Notes: generated from the letters alone by a model not told the origin. Shown: positions 37,302 through 46,514, counted from the first letter of the stretch. The stretch: DNA of 64,000 nt from Microbacteriaceae bacterium (GCA_027491295.1 JAIXWK010000002.1:556032-620031), one strand, 5' to 3'. Numbers and translations are program-made.

Positions 37302-37307
37302 TTTATA
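37302..37307 (-). promoter_or_regulatory. Possible -10 element TATAAA upstream of accA3
   Basis: TATAAA on the minus strand, 35 bases before the ATG. A weak TGGCTG lies about 17 bases further upstream. Unlike most starts here it would give a leadered message. Confidence 0.4.
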
Positions 37308-37341
37308 AGGAAACGACAAAAAATCAGCCATTTCGTTGCGG

Positions 37342-37932
37342 TTATCTCCATAGCGACTGGTAGTCGTGACCAAGCTCGGTAACCAGCTCTCGAAGGGCAA
37401 CAAGTGAAAGTCCAACTACGGTGTGGTAATCACCTTCGATCCGCTCAACAAAGGCACCACCAATGCCATCAATGGTGAAAGCACCAGCAACCTGAAGCGG
37501 TTCGCCGGTTGCGACATATTTGTGAATTTGCTCGTCAGTCAAATTTGCAAACTTCACGGTGGTCTGGGTCACCTTCCCGGTGGCCTCCCCGGTTTCACCA
37601 TCAATTAGCCAGTGACCCGAGCACAGCACTCCAGTTTGACCGCGCATCTTTTGCCAGCGTGCAATTGCAACTTCCGGAAGGTGAGGTTTGCCAAGCATTT
37701 CCCGATCCAGTAGTAGCGCTGAATCGCATCCTAGAACTAGGCCATCGAAGGTCACGGCCTCGGCCTTGGCTCTTGCCAACAACAGGGTCATGTCTTGGAT
37801 GGTGGGAGGTCTTACTGCTTCAACCAATGCATCCTCATCCACCCCGGGCGAGCGGGTTTCAAAAACGATCCCGGCGTCATTTAGCAGTCGCTTTCGAGCG
37901 GGCGATGTTGAGGCAAGTAGCAATTTGGTCAC
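37342..37932 (-). CDS. maf: Maf-like nucleoside triphosphate pyrophosphatase
   Basis: House-cleaning pyrophosphatase acting on dTTP/UTP or modified nucleotides. 196 residues. LASTSPARKRLLNDAGI near 5-21, VLGCDSALLLD with the catalytic Asp, MRGQTGVLCSGH and GGAFVERIEGDYHTVVGL. GTG start with a TAACCT hexamer seven bases upstream. Probably leads into accA3 75 bases downstream. Confidence 0.92.
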   Translation of the reverse strand: MTKLLLASTSPARKRLLNDAGIVFETRSPGVDEDALVEAVRPPTIQDMTLLLARAKAEAVTFDGLVLGCDSALLLDREMLGKPHLPEVAIARWQKMRGQTGVLCSGHWLIDGETGEATGKVTQTTVKFANLTDEQIHKYVATGEPLQVAGAFTIDGIGGAFVERIEGDYHTVVGLSLVALRELVTELGHDYQSLWR

Positions 37933-37939
37933 GGGAGCA

Positions 37940-37945
37940 AGGTTA
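37940..37945 (-). promoter_or_regulatory. -10 element TAACCT upstream of maf
   Basis: On the minus strand TAACCT lies seven bases before the maf GTG, inside a 32-base gap shared with the divergent RNA methyltransferase gene. Confidence 0.5.
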
Positions 37946-37964
37946 GCTGTGGAACACTGTGGGA

Positions 37965-39134
37965 GTGAATCTTCGAGTAAAAATTGAAAAAGTTGCCCAC
38001 GGTGGAGTTTTTGTCGCTCGCCACGAGGGACGCGTCATCTTTGTAACCGGCGCCATCGATGGCGAAGTCGTCGATGTTGAGGTCACTGAGGATTCCGGAA
38101 AGTTTCTGCGCGCCACAGTCACCAACGTGGTGGAGGCATCTGAACACCGCAAGACACATTTTTGGAAAGCAGCCCGCGAGGGTGCAGGTGGTGCGGAATT
38201 TGGTCACATCACCCTGGAGCACCAGCGAGAGTTGAAGAGCCAGGTGCTTGCAGAGGCACTGCAGCGCATGGCGGGACTCGAGTTTGACACCAAGGTACAA
38301 CCTTGCCCTGGGGAGACCGATGGCTTGCGCTACCGAACCAGAGTCCAGCTCAATGTCGATGAAACCGGCACCGCAGGACCGATGAGACCAAGATCAAACG
38401 AGGCAGTCTTCACCCCAAATCTTCCGCTTGCTGTCGCAGAAATCGAAGAGCTTGGCATTCAGCTTAAAAACTGGAATGGCGTAAAGAAGATTTCTATTGC
38501 ATCCAGCTCAACCGGAGACTTGCAGTGGATGGTTGACGGCAAGCTCAATGGCTCGGAGCGCCTGATTGAGCGAGCAGCCGGCCGAACCTTTAGGTTGACT
38601 TCCGGTGCTTTCTGGCAAGTCCACAAAGAGGCTGCAAACGTGCTGACCAAGTCAGTCTTTGAAGCCGCTGAGCTTCTGGGGTTTGATGCCACTAAGCCCG
38701 CCCTAGATCTTTATGCGGGTGCGGGGTTGTTTAGCGCCACCATGGCGGCGAAATACAGCTCAACCCACTTCACAGCAGTCGAGAACAGCAAGCAGGCGGT
38801 TACCGATGGAACCAAGTCGGCAATCGATCTTTCAAACCTGAAGTTTGAGAAGTCAGACGTGTTGCAGTATTTGCGAATTGCTAGTGCCAAAGCGGGCAGC
38901 TTCGACACGGTTGTGCTTGACCCACCTCGCTCGGGAGCTGCCGGCAAGGTCATTGATCAGCTGGTCAAACTTCGCCCAAGAAACATTATTTATGTTGCCT
39001 GCGACCCGGTTGCATTGGCCCGCGACCTTGGATCGCTAACTAAGGCGGGATACCAACTTAGGGGACTTAAATCCATCGATATATTCCCTCACACACACCA
39101 TTTTGAAGTGGTCGCAGCCCTAACTCTTGGCTAG
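37965..39134 (+). CDS. TrmA/RumA-family RNA (uracil-5-)-methyltransferase
   Basis: SAM-dependent methylation of a uracil in tRNA or rRNA. GTG 37965 or GTG 37959 both fit; the former gives 389 residues and a typical TRAM-domain start (NLRVKIEKVAHGGVFVARHE, about 2-60). SAM motif ALDLYAGAGLFSATMA, catalytic region LDPPRSGAAGKVIDQL and the nucleophilic Cys in YVACDPVALARDLG. The radical-free C5 mechanism follows from the family. It is divergent from maf and is followed by a two-component system 11 bases downstream. Confidence 0.88.
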   Translation: MNLRVKIEKVAHGGVFVARHEGRVIFVTGAIDGEVVDVEVTEDSGKFLRATVTNVVEASEHRKTHFWKAAREGAGGAEFGHITLEHQRELKSQVLAEALQRMAGLEFDTKVQPCPGETDGLRYRTRVQLNVDETGTAGPMRPRSNEAVFTPNLPLAVAEIEELGIQLKNWNGVKKISIASSSTGDLQWMVDGKLNGSERLIERAAGRTFRLTSGAFWQVHKEAANVLTKSVFEAAELLGFDATKPALDLYAGAGLFSATMAAKYSSTHFTAVENSKQAVTDGTKSAIDLSNLKFEKSDVLQYLRIASAKAGSFDTVVLDPPRSGAAGKVIDQLVKLRPRNIIYVACDPVALARDLGSLTKAGYQLRGLKSIDIFPHTHHFEVVAALTLG

Positions 39135-39145
39135 CCTAGAAGGCT

Positions 39146-39790
39146 ATGGGGAAGGTAAAGGTAGCTATCGTTGACGATCACGAGGCGGTGCGCCTCGGGT
39201 TCGCGGGCACCTGCCGGGAAAACGGCCTCGAGCTAGTTGGCTCTGCCGCCACGGTGAGTGAACTGCTGTTGCAAATCGCTGAAAAAGACTGCGAGGTTGT
39301 TATTGCTGACCTTTCGTTGGCAGATGGCTCTTTAGTCGAGGACAACATAGAACGCCTGGTCGATGCTGGTCCTGCGGTTTTGATTTACAGCATCGCTGAC
39401 AAGCCACCGCTCATGCGCTCGGCACTGCGGGCTGGAGCTACCGCGATTGTTTCGAAGTCAAAGCCAATGGCAACACTTATCGAGGCAATTTCCCTCGCTG
39501 CTAGAGGCATCATTATTAATAACGCAGATACGAGCGCTTTGATTGATGCCGATCGATTGTTCAAAGAGGTCAAGCTATCCGAGCGGGAAAAAGAAGTACT
39601 CTCGCTCTACGCCTCCGGCATGAGCCTCAAGCAGGTTGCCTACCAACTTCAGATCAAGCCATCCAGTGCCAAAGAACACATCGACCGGGTTCGAGTGAAA
39701 TACGCAAAGCTCGGGCGCGAAGCTGCAACCAAAGTAGATCTTTTCCGGCGCGCAATCGAAGACGGCTTGCTGCAGGGAGAGCAGCTTTAG
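39146..39790 (+). CDS. LuxR-family response regulator
   Basis: 214 residues: receiver domain about 4-120 with acidic pair Asp10-Asp11, phosphoacceptor Asp55 (VVIADLSLADGS) and Lys near 104 (AIVSKSKP), then a LuxR-type helix-turn-helix about 145-205 (VKLSEREKEVLSLYASGMSL, KQVAYQLQIKPSSAKEHIDR). Its kinase follows with no gap. A TAGCCT hexamer eight bases upstream overlaps the previous gene's stop. The regulon is unknown. Confidence 0.88.
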   Translation: MGKVKVAIVDDHEAVRLGFAGTCRENGLELVGSAATVSELLLQIAEKDCEVVIADLSLADGSLVEDNIERLVDAGPAVLIYSIADKPPLMRSALRAGATAIVSKSKPMATLIEAISLAARGIIINNADTSALIDADRLFKEVKLSEREKEVLSLYASGMSLKQVAYQLQIKPSSAKEHIDRVRVKYAKLGREAATKVDLFRRAIEDGLLQGEQL

Positions 39791-40963
39791 GTGTCGCAGC
39801 GAATGCTTTCCTCGGCCGCAAGTGTTCGGCTAGAGACAAATTTCAGTCGAAGCTATGCTTCGGCTGCAGCTGTCCTTCACATTGAAGTCATTGCAAATGC
39901 CATTTTCCAAGCTCCGTTCCTGGGAGTTGGCAGCTGGTTGGTTGTTTTCTATGTGACTGTTCCAATCATTGGAATGAATATTTGGGCATGGCTTAGAGGA
40001 TCCCTCGGATTCTGGACTTACCTGCATGGAGCTGCGGTGTTACTCGCTTTGTGGCAATGGCAGTTTCTTGTGGTTGATCCGTCCACCCTGCCGCAGGATT
40101 TCCAGGCTTGGGTCTGGTGGCTGGTGGGATTGGCAACCATCTCAATGGGTGTTGCAAAACCGCTTTGGCTGGGGGTTGTCTATTTGGTTGTGGCATCGGC
40201 TAGTTGGTATCTGGTCGAAACCTCGATTGCCGGCGGGTCTGGCGATTCATTCCTTGCGACACAAGATTCGGTTTACGTCTTTTTACTAGGCGGAGCGATC
40301 TCTTCTCTAATATGGCTGATTCGCGATGGAGCAAGGCGAGCCGATGAGGCAAACTCCGCCGCAATTACATCGGCTATTGAGCAATCTCAAATTGACGCTG
40401 TGGAGCGTGAGCGGCAGCGCATCGACGCATTGGTTCACGATCAAGTTCTAAACACTCTGCTCGTGGCAGCAAATGTCAAGTCAGACCAAGAGCAACAAGC
40501 AGTGGCAACCATGGCGGCGGACGCAATTGCTAGCCTGGAATCTGCGGTTTCGGACGAGGTGTTGAATTCCAGGGTAACCACACTGGGGCTCTATCGCTCA
40601 TTACGAAAAGCGGCTTTTCGGGCATCACAAGAGATTGAGGTTGAGATTTTGTCAGCCGGCCTCGAGGAAATTCCGGCTGAGATAGCCCAGGCCATAACTC
40701 AGGCCGCTTTGCAGGCTATGGACAACGCGATTAGTCACTCGAAGGCTGACCAAATCCAGCTCCGACTCGGCAGCTCAACATTCAAAGGTTTGATGGTTGA
40801 AGTTAGGGATAACGGCAAGGGTTTTATCCCAGAACGTTTGCCCAAGGATCGATTGGGAATCAGCACTTCAATCAAGGCGCGCATGGATCTAGTCGGCGGC
40901 AGAGCTCAAGTTTCTAGCACTCCAGGAAAAGGCACCACAGTCATATTGAGTTGGGCAAAATGA
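39791..40963 (+). CDS. Membrane sensor histidine kinase, HisKA_3-like
   Basis: 390 residues. Five or six membrane helices fill about 28-180, with little extracytoplasmic sequence. The dimerisation helix has ERERQRIDALVHDQVLNTLL with His216 as the phosphorylated residue, as in the NarL/DesK class. The ATPase domain shows AMDNAISHSKADQIQLR (N box), VEVRDNGKGFIP (G1) and STPGKGTTVILSW. GTG at 39791 directly follows the regulator stop. The third gene overlaps it by four bases, which implies a three-part module. Confidence 0.87.
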   Translation: MSQRMLSSAASVRLETNFSRSYASAAAVLHIEVIANAIFQAPFLGVGSWLVVFYVTVPIIGMNIWAWLRGSLGFWTYLHGAAVLLALWQWQFLVVDPSTLPQDFQAWVWWLVGLATISMGVAKPLWLGVVYLVVASASWYLVETSIAGGSGDSFLATQDSVYVFLLGGAISSLIWLIRDGARRADEANSAAITSAIEQSQIDAVERERQRIDALVHDQVLNTLLVAANVKSDQEQQAVATMAADAIASLESAVSDEVLNSRVTTLGLYRSLRKAAFRASQEIEVEILSAGLEEIPAEIAQAITQAALQAMDNAISHSKADQIQLRLGSSTFKGLMVEVRDNGKGFIPERLPKDRLGISTSIKARMDLVGGRAQVSSTPGKGTTVILSWAK

Positions 40964-41925
40964 TAAAGCTTTCTCGCGCTGCTATCTCATTTTTCGCATT
41001 GGCATACGGTCTTTACCACGGCGTTTTAGGCCTTATAAATCTTGGTGATTACGATCATCCGGCCTACGCAATTTTTGCCATTGTCCTTTACTTTATCGCC
41101 CTGATGGTTTCGGTCTTTCACCGACCTGGTCTTCGTCTCACCAACAAAAAAGCAGCATTTAGTTTGGTGAACGCTTGGGTTATCCCGCTATTGATGAACG
41201 CTTCAGATTCGGGAGACTACGGCGATAATCACAGCACCTGGTATGTCGCCGGTGTCGCCACCCTGATGGCAATTGTTGCCCTGAGGCAGCACAAAGCGAT
41301 GGCTTGGTTTGGAGGTATCGTTTCGACCACTGAGGTGATTCTTTGGGGTGGGCTTGATTCGCTTTTTAGCGCCGGAATCATTGGTGCGGTGATGTTAGTT
41401 GCGGCGGCTCATGCGGCGGCTGTCACCCTGGCCTCCTCCGCAAAGGCTGCTGAGGATTATCGTGAGCGAGCACTTGCCACCGAGGCCGCAACTGCCGCAA
41501 AAACAGCTGCCAGAAACGAACGCCAACTCAGAGTCGAACAGGCATTGGGAGCATCACTTCCAATTCTGAACCAAATAGAGCAGCAGGCGGGAAACCTAAA
41601 TCAACACGATCGGATCCGGGCAGTCGCTCTCGAGGCAACCCTTCGAGATCGGATTCGAGGTCGGCACTTCGAATCTCCAAAACTGCTTTCAGAAATTGCA
41701 GCAGCTCGGGCTAGGGGAGTCGAAGTTCAAGTTTTGGATGATGGTGGTCTAGACCAGCTAACTGAACAAGAGCGCGAGAGCTTGCTGGCCGAGGTTGCCA
41801 CACACGTCGCAACTGTGTTTGCGGGAAGGCTGGTTTTGCGATCGGTTGCGGATGAACCATGGACGGTCACCATGACCGCTTCAAGACCAGGATACGACGC
41901 TCCCGATCTGTTTATTCGACTCTAA
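40960..41925 (+). CDS. Membrane protein with degenerate histidine-kinase-like cytoplasmic region
   Basis: Not recognised as a named protein. 321 residues from ATG 40960, whose ATGA overlaps the kinase stop. Five or six membrane helices lie in about 8-155, followed by an Ala-rich helical linker (about 158-195) and a cytoplasmic region. That region looks like a kinase remnant: NERQLRVEQALGASLPILNQ is in the dimerisation-helix position but has no phosphoacceptor His, and AAARARGVEVQVLDDGG resembles the first strand of a HATPase domain. No N box or Gly-rich G motifs follow. It may be a pseudokinase, a co-sensor, or a modulator of the adjacent kinase. Confidence 0.7.
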   Translation: MIKLSRAAISFFALAYGLYHGVLGLINLGDYDHPAYAIFAIVLYFIALMVSVFHRPGLRLTNKKAAFSLVNAWVIPLLMNASDSGDYGDNHSTWYVAGVATLMAIVALRQHKAMAWFGGIVSTTEVILWGGLDSLFSAGIIGAVMLVAAAHAAAVTLASSAKAAEDYRERALATEAATAAKTAARNERQLRVEQALGASLPILNQIEQQAGNLNQHDRIRAVALEATLRDRIRGRHFESPKLLSEIAAARARGVEVQVLDDGGLDQLTEQERESLLAEVATHVATVFAGRLVLRSVADEPWTVTMTASRPGYDAPDLFIRL

Positions 41926-41927
41926 AG

Positions 41928-41964
41928 AATGATGGGCGGATCATAAGATCTCGCCCATTCATTT
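41928..41964 (+). terminator. Hairpin terminator after the two-component trio
   Basis: AATGA-TGGGCG pairs with CGCCCA-TCATT across one bulged T, and the inner GATC arms close an ATAA loop. The stem is about 15 base pairs but the following T-run is short, so termination may be moderate. It starts two bases after the trio's stop. Confidence 0.6.
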
Positions 41965-41991
41965 CCCCTGTGCCCTGCACAATCCTCGAGC

Positions 41992-42051
41992 ACCCTCAGT
42001 TGCTTTTCGAAGATGCAACTAGTTCAGCGGAGTTTTTACTGAATGAGGGTT
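41992..42051. other. Structured non-coding stretch between the trio and accE
   Basis: AGTTGC at 41998 pairs with GCAACT at 42015, and ACCCTC at 41992 with a GAGGGT about 40 bases on, giving nested stems. Just before accE's stop AACGTT occurs twice (42072-42077 and 42084-42089). No gene or known RNA is recognised. Confidence 0.35.
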
Positions 42052-42089
42052 AAGTGATTGGAATGTTACCTAACGTTTTGGGGAACGTT

Positions 42090-42317
42090 CTAAAGACCGG
42101 ACCTGGAAGAGGCGTGCCAGTTTGATGACAGCTCGCCTCGCAAAATACCCTCGCCCTTGTGCCAAGAAGAGCTCGGCTTCCCAACGGCAATTCGTCCGAG
42201 CCTGCGAGATTCCAAAATAGCCGCCGTGACAACTGCAACTGCAGCTGCTTGATCCTCAGCATCGCCACCGGTGACAGAAAGCAGCTGCTGAACTTCTTCT
42301 TCCGAATAAATCTTCAT
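42090..42317 (-). CDS. accE: Acyl-CoA carboxylase epsilon subunit
   Basis: 75 residues, short accessory subunit found only in actinobacterial acyl-CoA carboxylases. The helix-forming half (EVQQLLSVTGGDAEDQAAAV, about 8-40) is followed by the family's basic Trp-containing tail, SSWHKGEGILRGELSSNWHA. It starts in the accD5 stop (TAATG overlap), the position AccE5 has in mycobacteria. Sequence similarity in this family is low, so the call rests on position plus the Trp pattern. Confidence 0.72.
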   Translation of the reverse strand: MKIYSEEEVQQLLSVTGGDAEDQAAAVAVVTAAILESRRLGRIAVGKPSSSWHKGEGILRGELSSNWHASSRSGL

Positions 42318-43906
42318 TACAGCGGAATGTTTCCGTGCTTTTTCGGAGGCAAGCTCGCGCGCTTGGTCTTTAGCGCTCTCAGCGAGCGAATCACTGCGGT
42401 TCTGGTGGCAGCCGGTTCAATGATGCCGTCTAGCTCACCACGCTCTGCCGCCAAAAACGGGCTGGCAACGTTGTAGGTGTATTCCTTGGCTAGCTGGTCT
42501 CTCACCTTTGCGATATCCAGGCCCTGCTCTTCGGCTTCACGAATCTTGTCGCGGAACAGAATGTTCACTGCGCCTTGGCCGCCCATTACAGCGATCTCTG
42601 CGGTTGGCCACGCCAGGTTGATGTCCGCCCCAAGCTGCTTGGAGCCCATAACGATGTAAGCGCCACCGTAAGCCTTGCGGGTGATTACGGTAACCAGTGG
42701 GACGGTTGCCTCGGCGTAAGCGTAAAGCAATTTGGCACCGCGGCGAATCACACCGGCCCACTCCTGGTCGGTTCCAGGGAGGTATCCGGGAACATCGACC
42801 AGGGTCAAAATTGGAATCGAGAATGCATCGCAGAACCTAACAAATCGAGCTGCTTTTTCACCGGCATCGATGTTTAGGGTTCCCGCCATTTGCTTTGGCT
42901 GGTTGGCCACAATGCCAACGCTAGAGCCATCGATTCGAGCAAAACCAATCAGGATGTTTGGGGCGTATAGCGGCTGAACCTCTAAGAATTCACCCTCGTC
43001 GACAAGTGCCTCAATGATGGTGCGCATGTCATATGGCTGGTTTGGGGAATCCGGGATGATGGTGTTGAGTTTGAGGTCCGCCTCGGTTATTTCGAGCTCG
43101 GTGTCGGATTGGTAGGTCACGGTCTCAGAGAGATTGTTCTCCGGCAAAAAGCCAATTAGCGACTTTACGTAGTCGAGTGCATCGGCCTCGTCGTCGGCTA
43201 GATAGTGAGCCACACCGGAGGTTTCGTTGTGGGTGCGAGCACCACCGAGTTCCTCCATGCCAACGTCTTCACCGGTTACGGTTTTGATTACATCCGGCCC
43301 GGTTACGAACATGTTTGAGGTCTTGTCAACCATGATCACAAAATCCGTTAGCGCTGGGGAGTAAACCGCACCGCCGGCAGCAGGGCCCATGATGATGGAA
43401 ATCTGTGGGATAACCCCAGATGCCATGGTGTTGAGCCTAAAAATCTCACCGTATTTTCCAAGGGCAATAACGCCCTCTTGAATGCGAGCGCCACCGGAAT
43501 CCAGCATTCCAATAAGTGGCACACCGGTCTTGATGGCAAGTTCCATTATCTTGATGATCTTGTTTCCAGCGGTCTCACCCAGTGACCCACCAAAAATCGT
43601 GAAGTCCTGCGAGTAAACCGCAACTTGGCGGCCGTGAATGGTGCCAATTCCGGTAACAACCGAGTCGCCGTAAGGACGCTTGGCGTCCATTCCAAAGGAG
43701 GTCGAGCGGTGGCGAACGTATTCGTCAACCTCAACAAAACTGCCGGCATCAAGCAGCATCTCAATGCGCTCGCGAGCGGTGTTCTTACCCTTGGCGTGCT
43801 GCTTTTCCTTGGCGTTGTCTCCCGCGCTGACCACAGCCTCGTGGTAACGAGCCTTTAGGTCGGCAAGTTTGCCAGCGGTGGTGGAAAGGTCAGGGGTCTT
43901 GGACAC
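42317..43906 (-). CDS. accD5: Acyl-CoA carboxylase beta chain (carboxyltransferase)
   Basis: Transfers CO2 from carboxybiotin to propionyl- or acetyl-CoA. 529 residues, two crotonase-fold halves. [40 protein letters not shown] and the C-terminal [21 protein letters not shown] supply the oxyanion-hole glycines. The 3' end [18 protein letters not shown]-like tail is typical of PccB/AccD5. AAGGAG stands five bases before its GTG. Works with AccA3 (35.5 kb) and AccE; birA diverges from the same 127-base promoter region. Confidence 0.95.
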   Translation of the reverse strand: MSKTPDLSTTAGKLADLKARYHEAVVSAGDNAKEKQHAKGKNTARERIEMLLDAGSFVEVDEYVRHRSTSFGMDAKRPYGDSVVTGIGTIHGRQVAVYSQDFTIFGGSLGETAGNKIIKIMELAIKTGVPLIGMLDSGGARIQEGVIALGKYGEIFRLNTMASGVIPQISIIMGPAAGGAVYSPALTDFVIMVDKTSNMFVTGPDVIKTVTGEDVGMEELGGARTHNETSGVAHYLADDEADALDYVKSLIGFLPENNLSETVTYQSDTELEITEADLKLNTIIPDSPNQPYDMRTIIEALVDEGEFLEVQPLYAPNILIGFARIDGSSVGIVANQPKQMAGTLNIDAGEKAARFVRFCDAFSIPILTLVDVPGYLPGTDQEWAGVIRRGAKLLYAYAEATVPLVTVITRKAYGGAYIVMGSKQLGADINLAWPTAEIAVMGGQGAVNILFRDKIREAEEQGLDIAKVRDQLAKEYTYNVASPFLAAERGELDGIIEPAATRTAVIRSLRALKTKRASLPPKKHGNIPL

Positions 43907-44021
43907 AAATTCTCCTTAGGTGCTTGCCTACTTTATCCAGCTTCTAGGCAGTACTACTTGAACAATACCTACAAGCAAACGCCAAATTCATCGTAGATAG
44001 CTACAAGTTTGCTGGTTGCGA

Positions 44022-44027
44022 TACGGT
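44022..44027 (+). promoter_or_regulatory. -10 element TACGGT upstream of birA
   Basis: TACGGT is six bases before GTG 44034 and supports that start over the TTG at 44016. Confidence 0.45.
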
Positions 44028-44033
44028 TTTAGT

Positions 44034-44777
44034 GTGTCCCTACCTCAAACTGCCTCAGTCGTAAACCGATTAATCGAGCTCGATACGGTCGACTCCACCA
44101 ACCTAGAACTTGCGCGCCTGACTAAAACCGACCAGCTAGAAAACTTCAGCCTGGTGGTTAGTCACACCCAAACCGCAGGCATGGGTCGCCTAGGTCGCAA
44201 TTGGGTATCTGAACCCGGGTCCAGCATTTCGGCCTCTTTGTACTTGACCTCGAAGCACACCAAAGAGCTGGGTTGGGCAACTTTGATTGCTGCAGTCGCA
44301 ATCCGATCTGCGATTGCGGAGCTGGTGAGTAATGAGGTTTTAGTGAAGTGGCCGAACGACGTGCTGGTTGATGGCAAAAAGATCAGCGGAATCCTCGCTC
44401 AGATTCAGCCTGATAGCTCACTGATTCTTGGATTTGGCATAAACCTAAAGGCTCAGCAAGGCGCTCCTGAAACCGCCACCGCACTAGATCTGCTCGGCGT
44501 CCACAAAACTTTCGATGAGGTTTTACACGCCGTGGTGCGCAACTTCAGAGTGCGATGGGCGATCTTTGAGGCTGACCCGCAGGTTGCAATCACTAAGACC
44601 AGAGCCGAATTGCTTCAGGCTTCCGCAACAATTGGAAAGAACGTAAGAGCGGGACTTCCTGGCGGTGGCGAGGTGTTTGGAGTGGCCAAGGACATCGATC
44701 GCGAGGGCCGTTTGGTAATCCATACCCCTGAACCAGTCGTGGTGTCGGCCGCAGACGTCTGGCATCTGCGAAACTAG
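44034..44777 (+). CDS. birA: Biotin--acetyl-CoA-carboxylase ligase
   Basis: Attaches biotin to the AccA3 carrier lysine. 247 residues from GTG 34 bases into the open frame's start region. GMGRLGRNWVSEPGSSISAS is the ATP/biotin loop (about 49-68), VLVKWPNDVLVDGKKISGIL the second conserved motif, followed by LGFGINLK. There is no N-terminal helix-turn-helix, so it is the monofunctional group I enzyme, not a repressor. purK follows 19 bases on. Confidence 0.93.
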   Translation: MSLPQTASVVNRLIELDTVDSTNLELARLTKTDQLENFSLVVSHTQTAGMGRLGRNWVSEPGSSISASLYLTSKHTKELGWATLIAAVAIRSAIAELVSNEVLVKWPNDVLVDGKKISGILAQIQPDSSLILGFGINLKAQQGAPETATALDLLGVHKTFDEVLHAVVRNFRVRWAIFEADPQVAITKTRAELLQASATIGKNVRAGLPGGGEVFGVAKDIDREGRLVIHTPEPVVVSAADVWHLRN

Positions 44778-44796
44778 AGCCCTGAAAGAGGTGGGC

Positions 44797-45921
44797 ATGC
44801 CGGTTGTTGGAGTTATAGGCGCTGGTCAGCTTGCCCGAATGATGCAGCCGGCAGCAATTGCTCTTGGGATTGGTATAAAGGTATTTGCTGAGAGCGAAGG
44901 CTCTTCCGCGCACCAGGCGGTTACCAAGGTTGGAGACATAAACGATTTTGCCCAACTGTTCGAATTCTCGAAAACGGTAGATGTAATCACCTTTGATCAC
45001 GAGCACGTTCCAACCGCCATTCTGGAGCAGCTGGAAGCTGCCGGAGTGTCTGTCCGCCCGGGCCCAAACGCCCTAAAGCACGCTCAAAACAAGCTCACTA
45101 TGCGCCGCAAGCTAGCCGAACTAGGGATACCTCAACCAATTTGGCAGGCGGCGAAAACCGAATCCGACATTGCCAACTTCTTGCAAAACCACGGCCCGAA
45201 GATCGTGGTGAAAACTCCTATTGGTGGCTATGACGGCAAGGGTGTTCGAGTCGTATCGGCTGTTGCAGAGGTGCGCGATTGGCTTGAAAACATCTCACAA
45301 TTTGGCGGCGAACTGTTGCTTGAGGAAAAGGTTGATTTCGTGACCGAACTCGCTCAACTATCTGCGCGAAGCCCCAGTGGCGAGTTCAACGCCTGGCCGC
45401 TGGTTGAAACTCACCAGCAAGCCGGAGTCTGCGCCGAGGTGATTGCTCCTGCACCAGAATCAGCTCTGCACCCACAAGCACTGAGCATCGCAAAGCAAAT
45501 TTCCGAGGGCCTCGGAGTTGTTGGAGTCATGGCCGTTGAGCTATTTAGGGCCAGAAATGGCGATATTTTGGTCAACGAACTTGCGATGCGACCACACAAC
45601 TCCGGCCACTTCTCTATCGATGCATCCGTAACTTCGCAGTTTGAACAGCACCTTAGGGCGGTCTTAGATCTGCCACTTGGCGCAAGCAGTGGCACCTCGA
45701 GATTTGCAGTGATGATCAACCTGTTGGGTGTTGATTCTGAGAATGATTTTGTAAAGCACTACCTAAAGGCGATGGAGCGTTTCCCACACGTGAAATTTCA
45801 CATGTATGAAAAAGCTCCGAGGCTAGGCCGCAAGATGGGTCACCTAACGCTGCAGGGAAATGATCTTAATCAACTATTGGCGGATGGTCGCGCCTGCAGA
45901 GATTTGCTTTACAACCGCTAA
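44797..45921 (+). CDS. purK: N5-carboxyaminoimidazole ribonucleotide synthase
   Basis: ATP-dependent carboxylation of AIR with bicarbonate in purine synthesis. ATG 44797 is preferred to GTG 44791 because AAAGAGGTG precedes it; 374 residues. GVIGAGQLARMMQPAAIALG at the N-terminus, then ATP-grasp motifs VVKTPIGGYDGKGVRVV, ELLLEEKVDFVTELA and LVNELAMRPHNSGHFSID. Pairs with purE 20 bases downstream. Confidence 0.95.
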   Translation: MPVVGVIGAGQLARMMQPAAIALGIGIKVFAESEGSSAHQAVTKVGDINDFAQLFEFSKTVDVITFDHEHVPTAILEQLEAAGVSVRPGPNALKHAQNKLTMRRKLAELGIPQPIWQAAKTESDIANFLQNHGPKIVVKTPIGGYDGKGVRVVSAVAEVRDWLENISQFGGELLLEEKVDFVTELAQLSARSPSGEFNAWPLVETHQQAGVCAEVIAPAPESALHPQALSIAKQISEGLGVVGVMAVELFRARNGDILVNELAMRPHNSGHFSIDASVTSQFEQHLRAVLDLPLGASSGTSRFAVMINLLGVDSENDFVKHYLKAMERFPHVKFHMYEKAPRLGRKMGHLTLQGNDLNQLLADGRACRDLLYNR

Positions 45922-45941
45922 ATTGACCCTGGGAGGTTGCA

Positions 45942-46430
45942 ATGAAGACTGTCGCAATAGTCATGGGATCTGATTCCGACTGGCGAGTATTGCAGGATGC
46001 TTCGCTTACGCTCAAGGAGTTTGGCGTTGAGCACGAGGTTGAGGTACTCAGTGCTCACCGCACCCCGGAGCGCATGATCGAGTGGGGCAAAGCAGCCGCC
46101 GATCGCGGCGTGAAAGTTGTGATTGCCGGAGCAGGCGGCTCAGCCCACCTACCGGGCATGCTCGCTTCGGTCACATCACTGCCGGTAATCGGAGTTCCGA
46201 TTGCGCTCAGCCAGCTGGAAGGCATGGACTCACTGCTATCGATCGTGCAGATGCCAGCAGGTGTTCCGGTGGCAACGGTCTCAATCGACGGTGCCAAAAA
46301 TGCCGCACTTTTGGCGGTAAGAATTCTCGGGGCCAACGATGCCGCCCTTCGAACCAAACTGGATGCCCACCGAGTTGATTTAGCAAACACGGTCGAGATC
46401 AAAAACAACAACCTCAAGAACAGCCTCTAA
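45942..46430 (+). CDS. purE: N5-carboxyaminoimidazole ribonucleotide mutase
   Basis: Moves the carboxyl group of N5-CAIR to C4, next step after PurK. 162 residues (class I PurE). [32 protein letters not shown] with the active His, and [22 protein letters not shown] precedes the ATG by six bases. It ends in a long Asn/Lys-rich tail ahead of a possible terminator. Confidence 0.96.
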   Translation: MKTVAIVMGSDSDWRVLQDASLTLKEFGVEHEVEVLSAHRTPERMIEWGKAAADRGVKVVIAGAGGSAHLPGMLASVTSLPVIGVPIALSQLEGMDSLLSIVQMPAGVPVATVSIDGAKNAALLAVRILGANDAALRTKLDAHRVDLANTVEIKNNNLKNSL

Positions 46431-46431
46431 G

Positions 46432-46471
46432 CCCAGCAATTTAGCCCAAACCGCTTGTTGCTCAGGGTTTT
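46432..46471 (+). terminator. Possible terminator after purE
   Basis: CCC-AGCAA pairs with TTGCT-CA-GGG, followed by TTTTCT. The loop is long and the stem has a two-base bulge, so this is only tentative. Confidence 0.4.
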
Positions 46472-46514
46472 CTAAGCCAAGCAACCTAGGGTTGAAAGCG
46501 TTTGGAGGTGAGGC

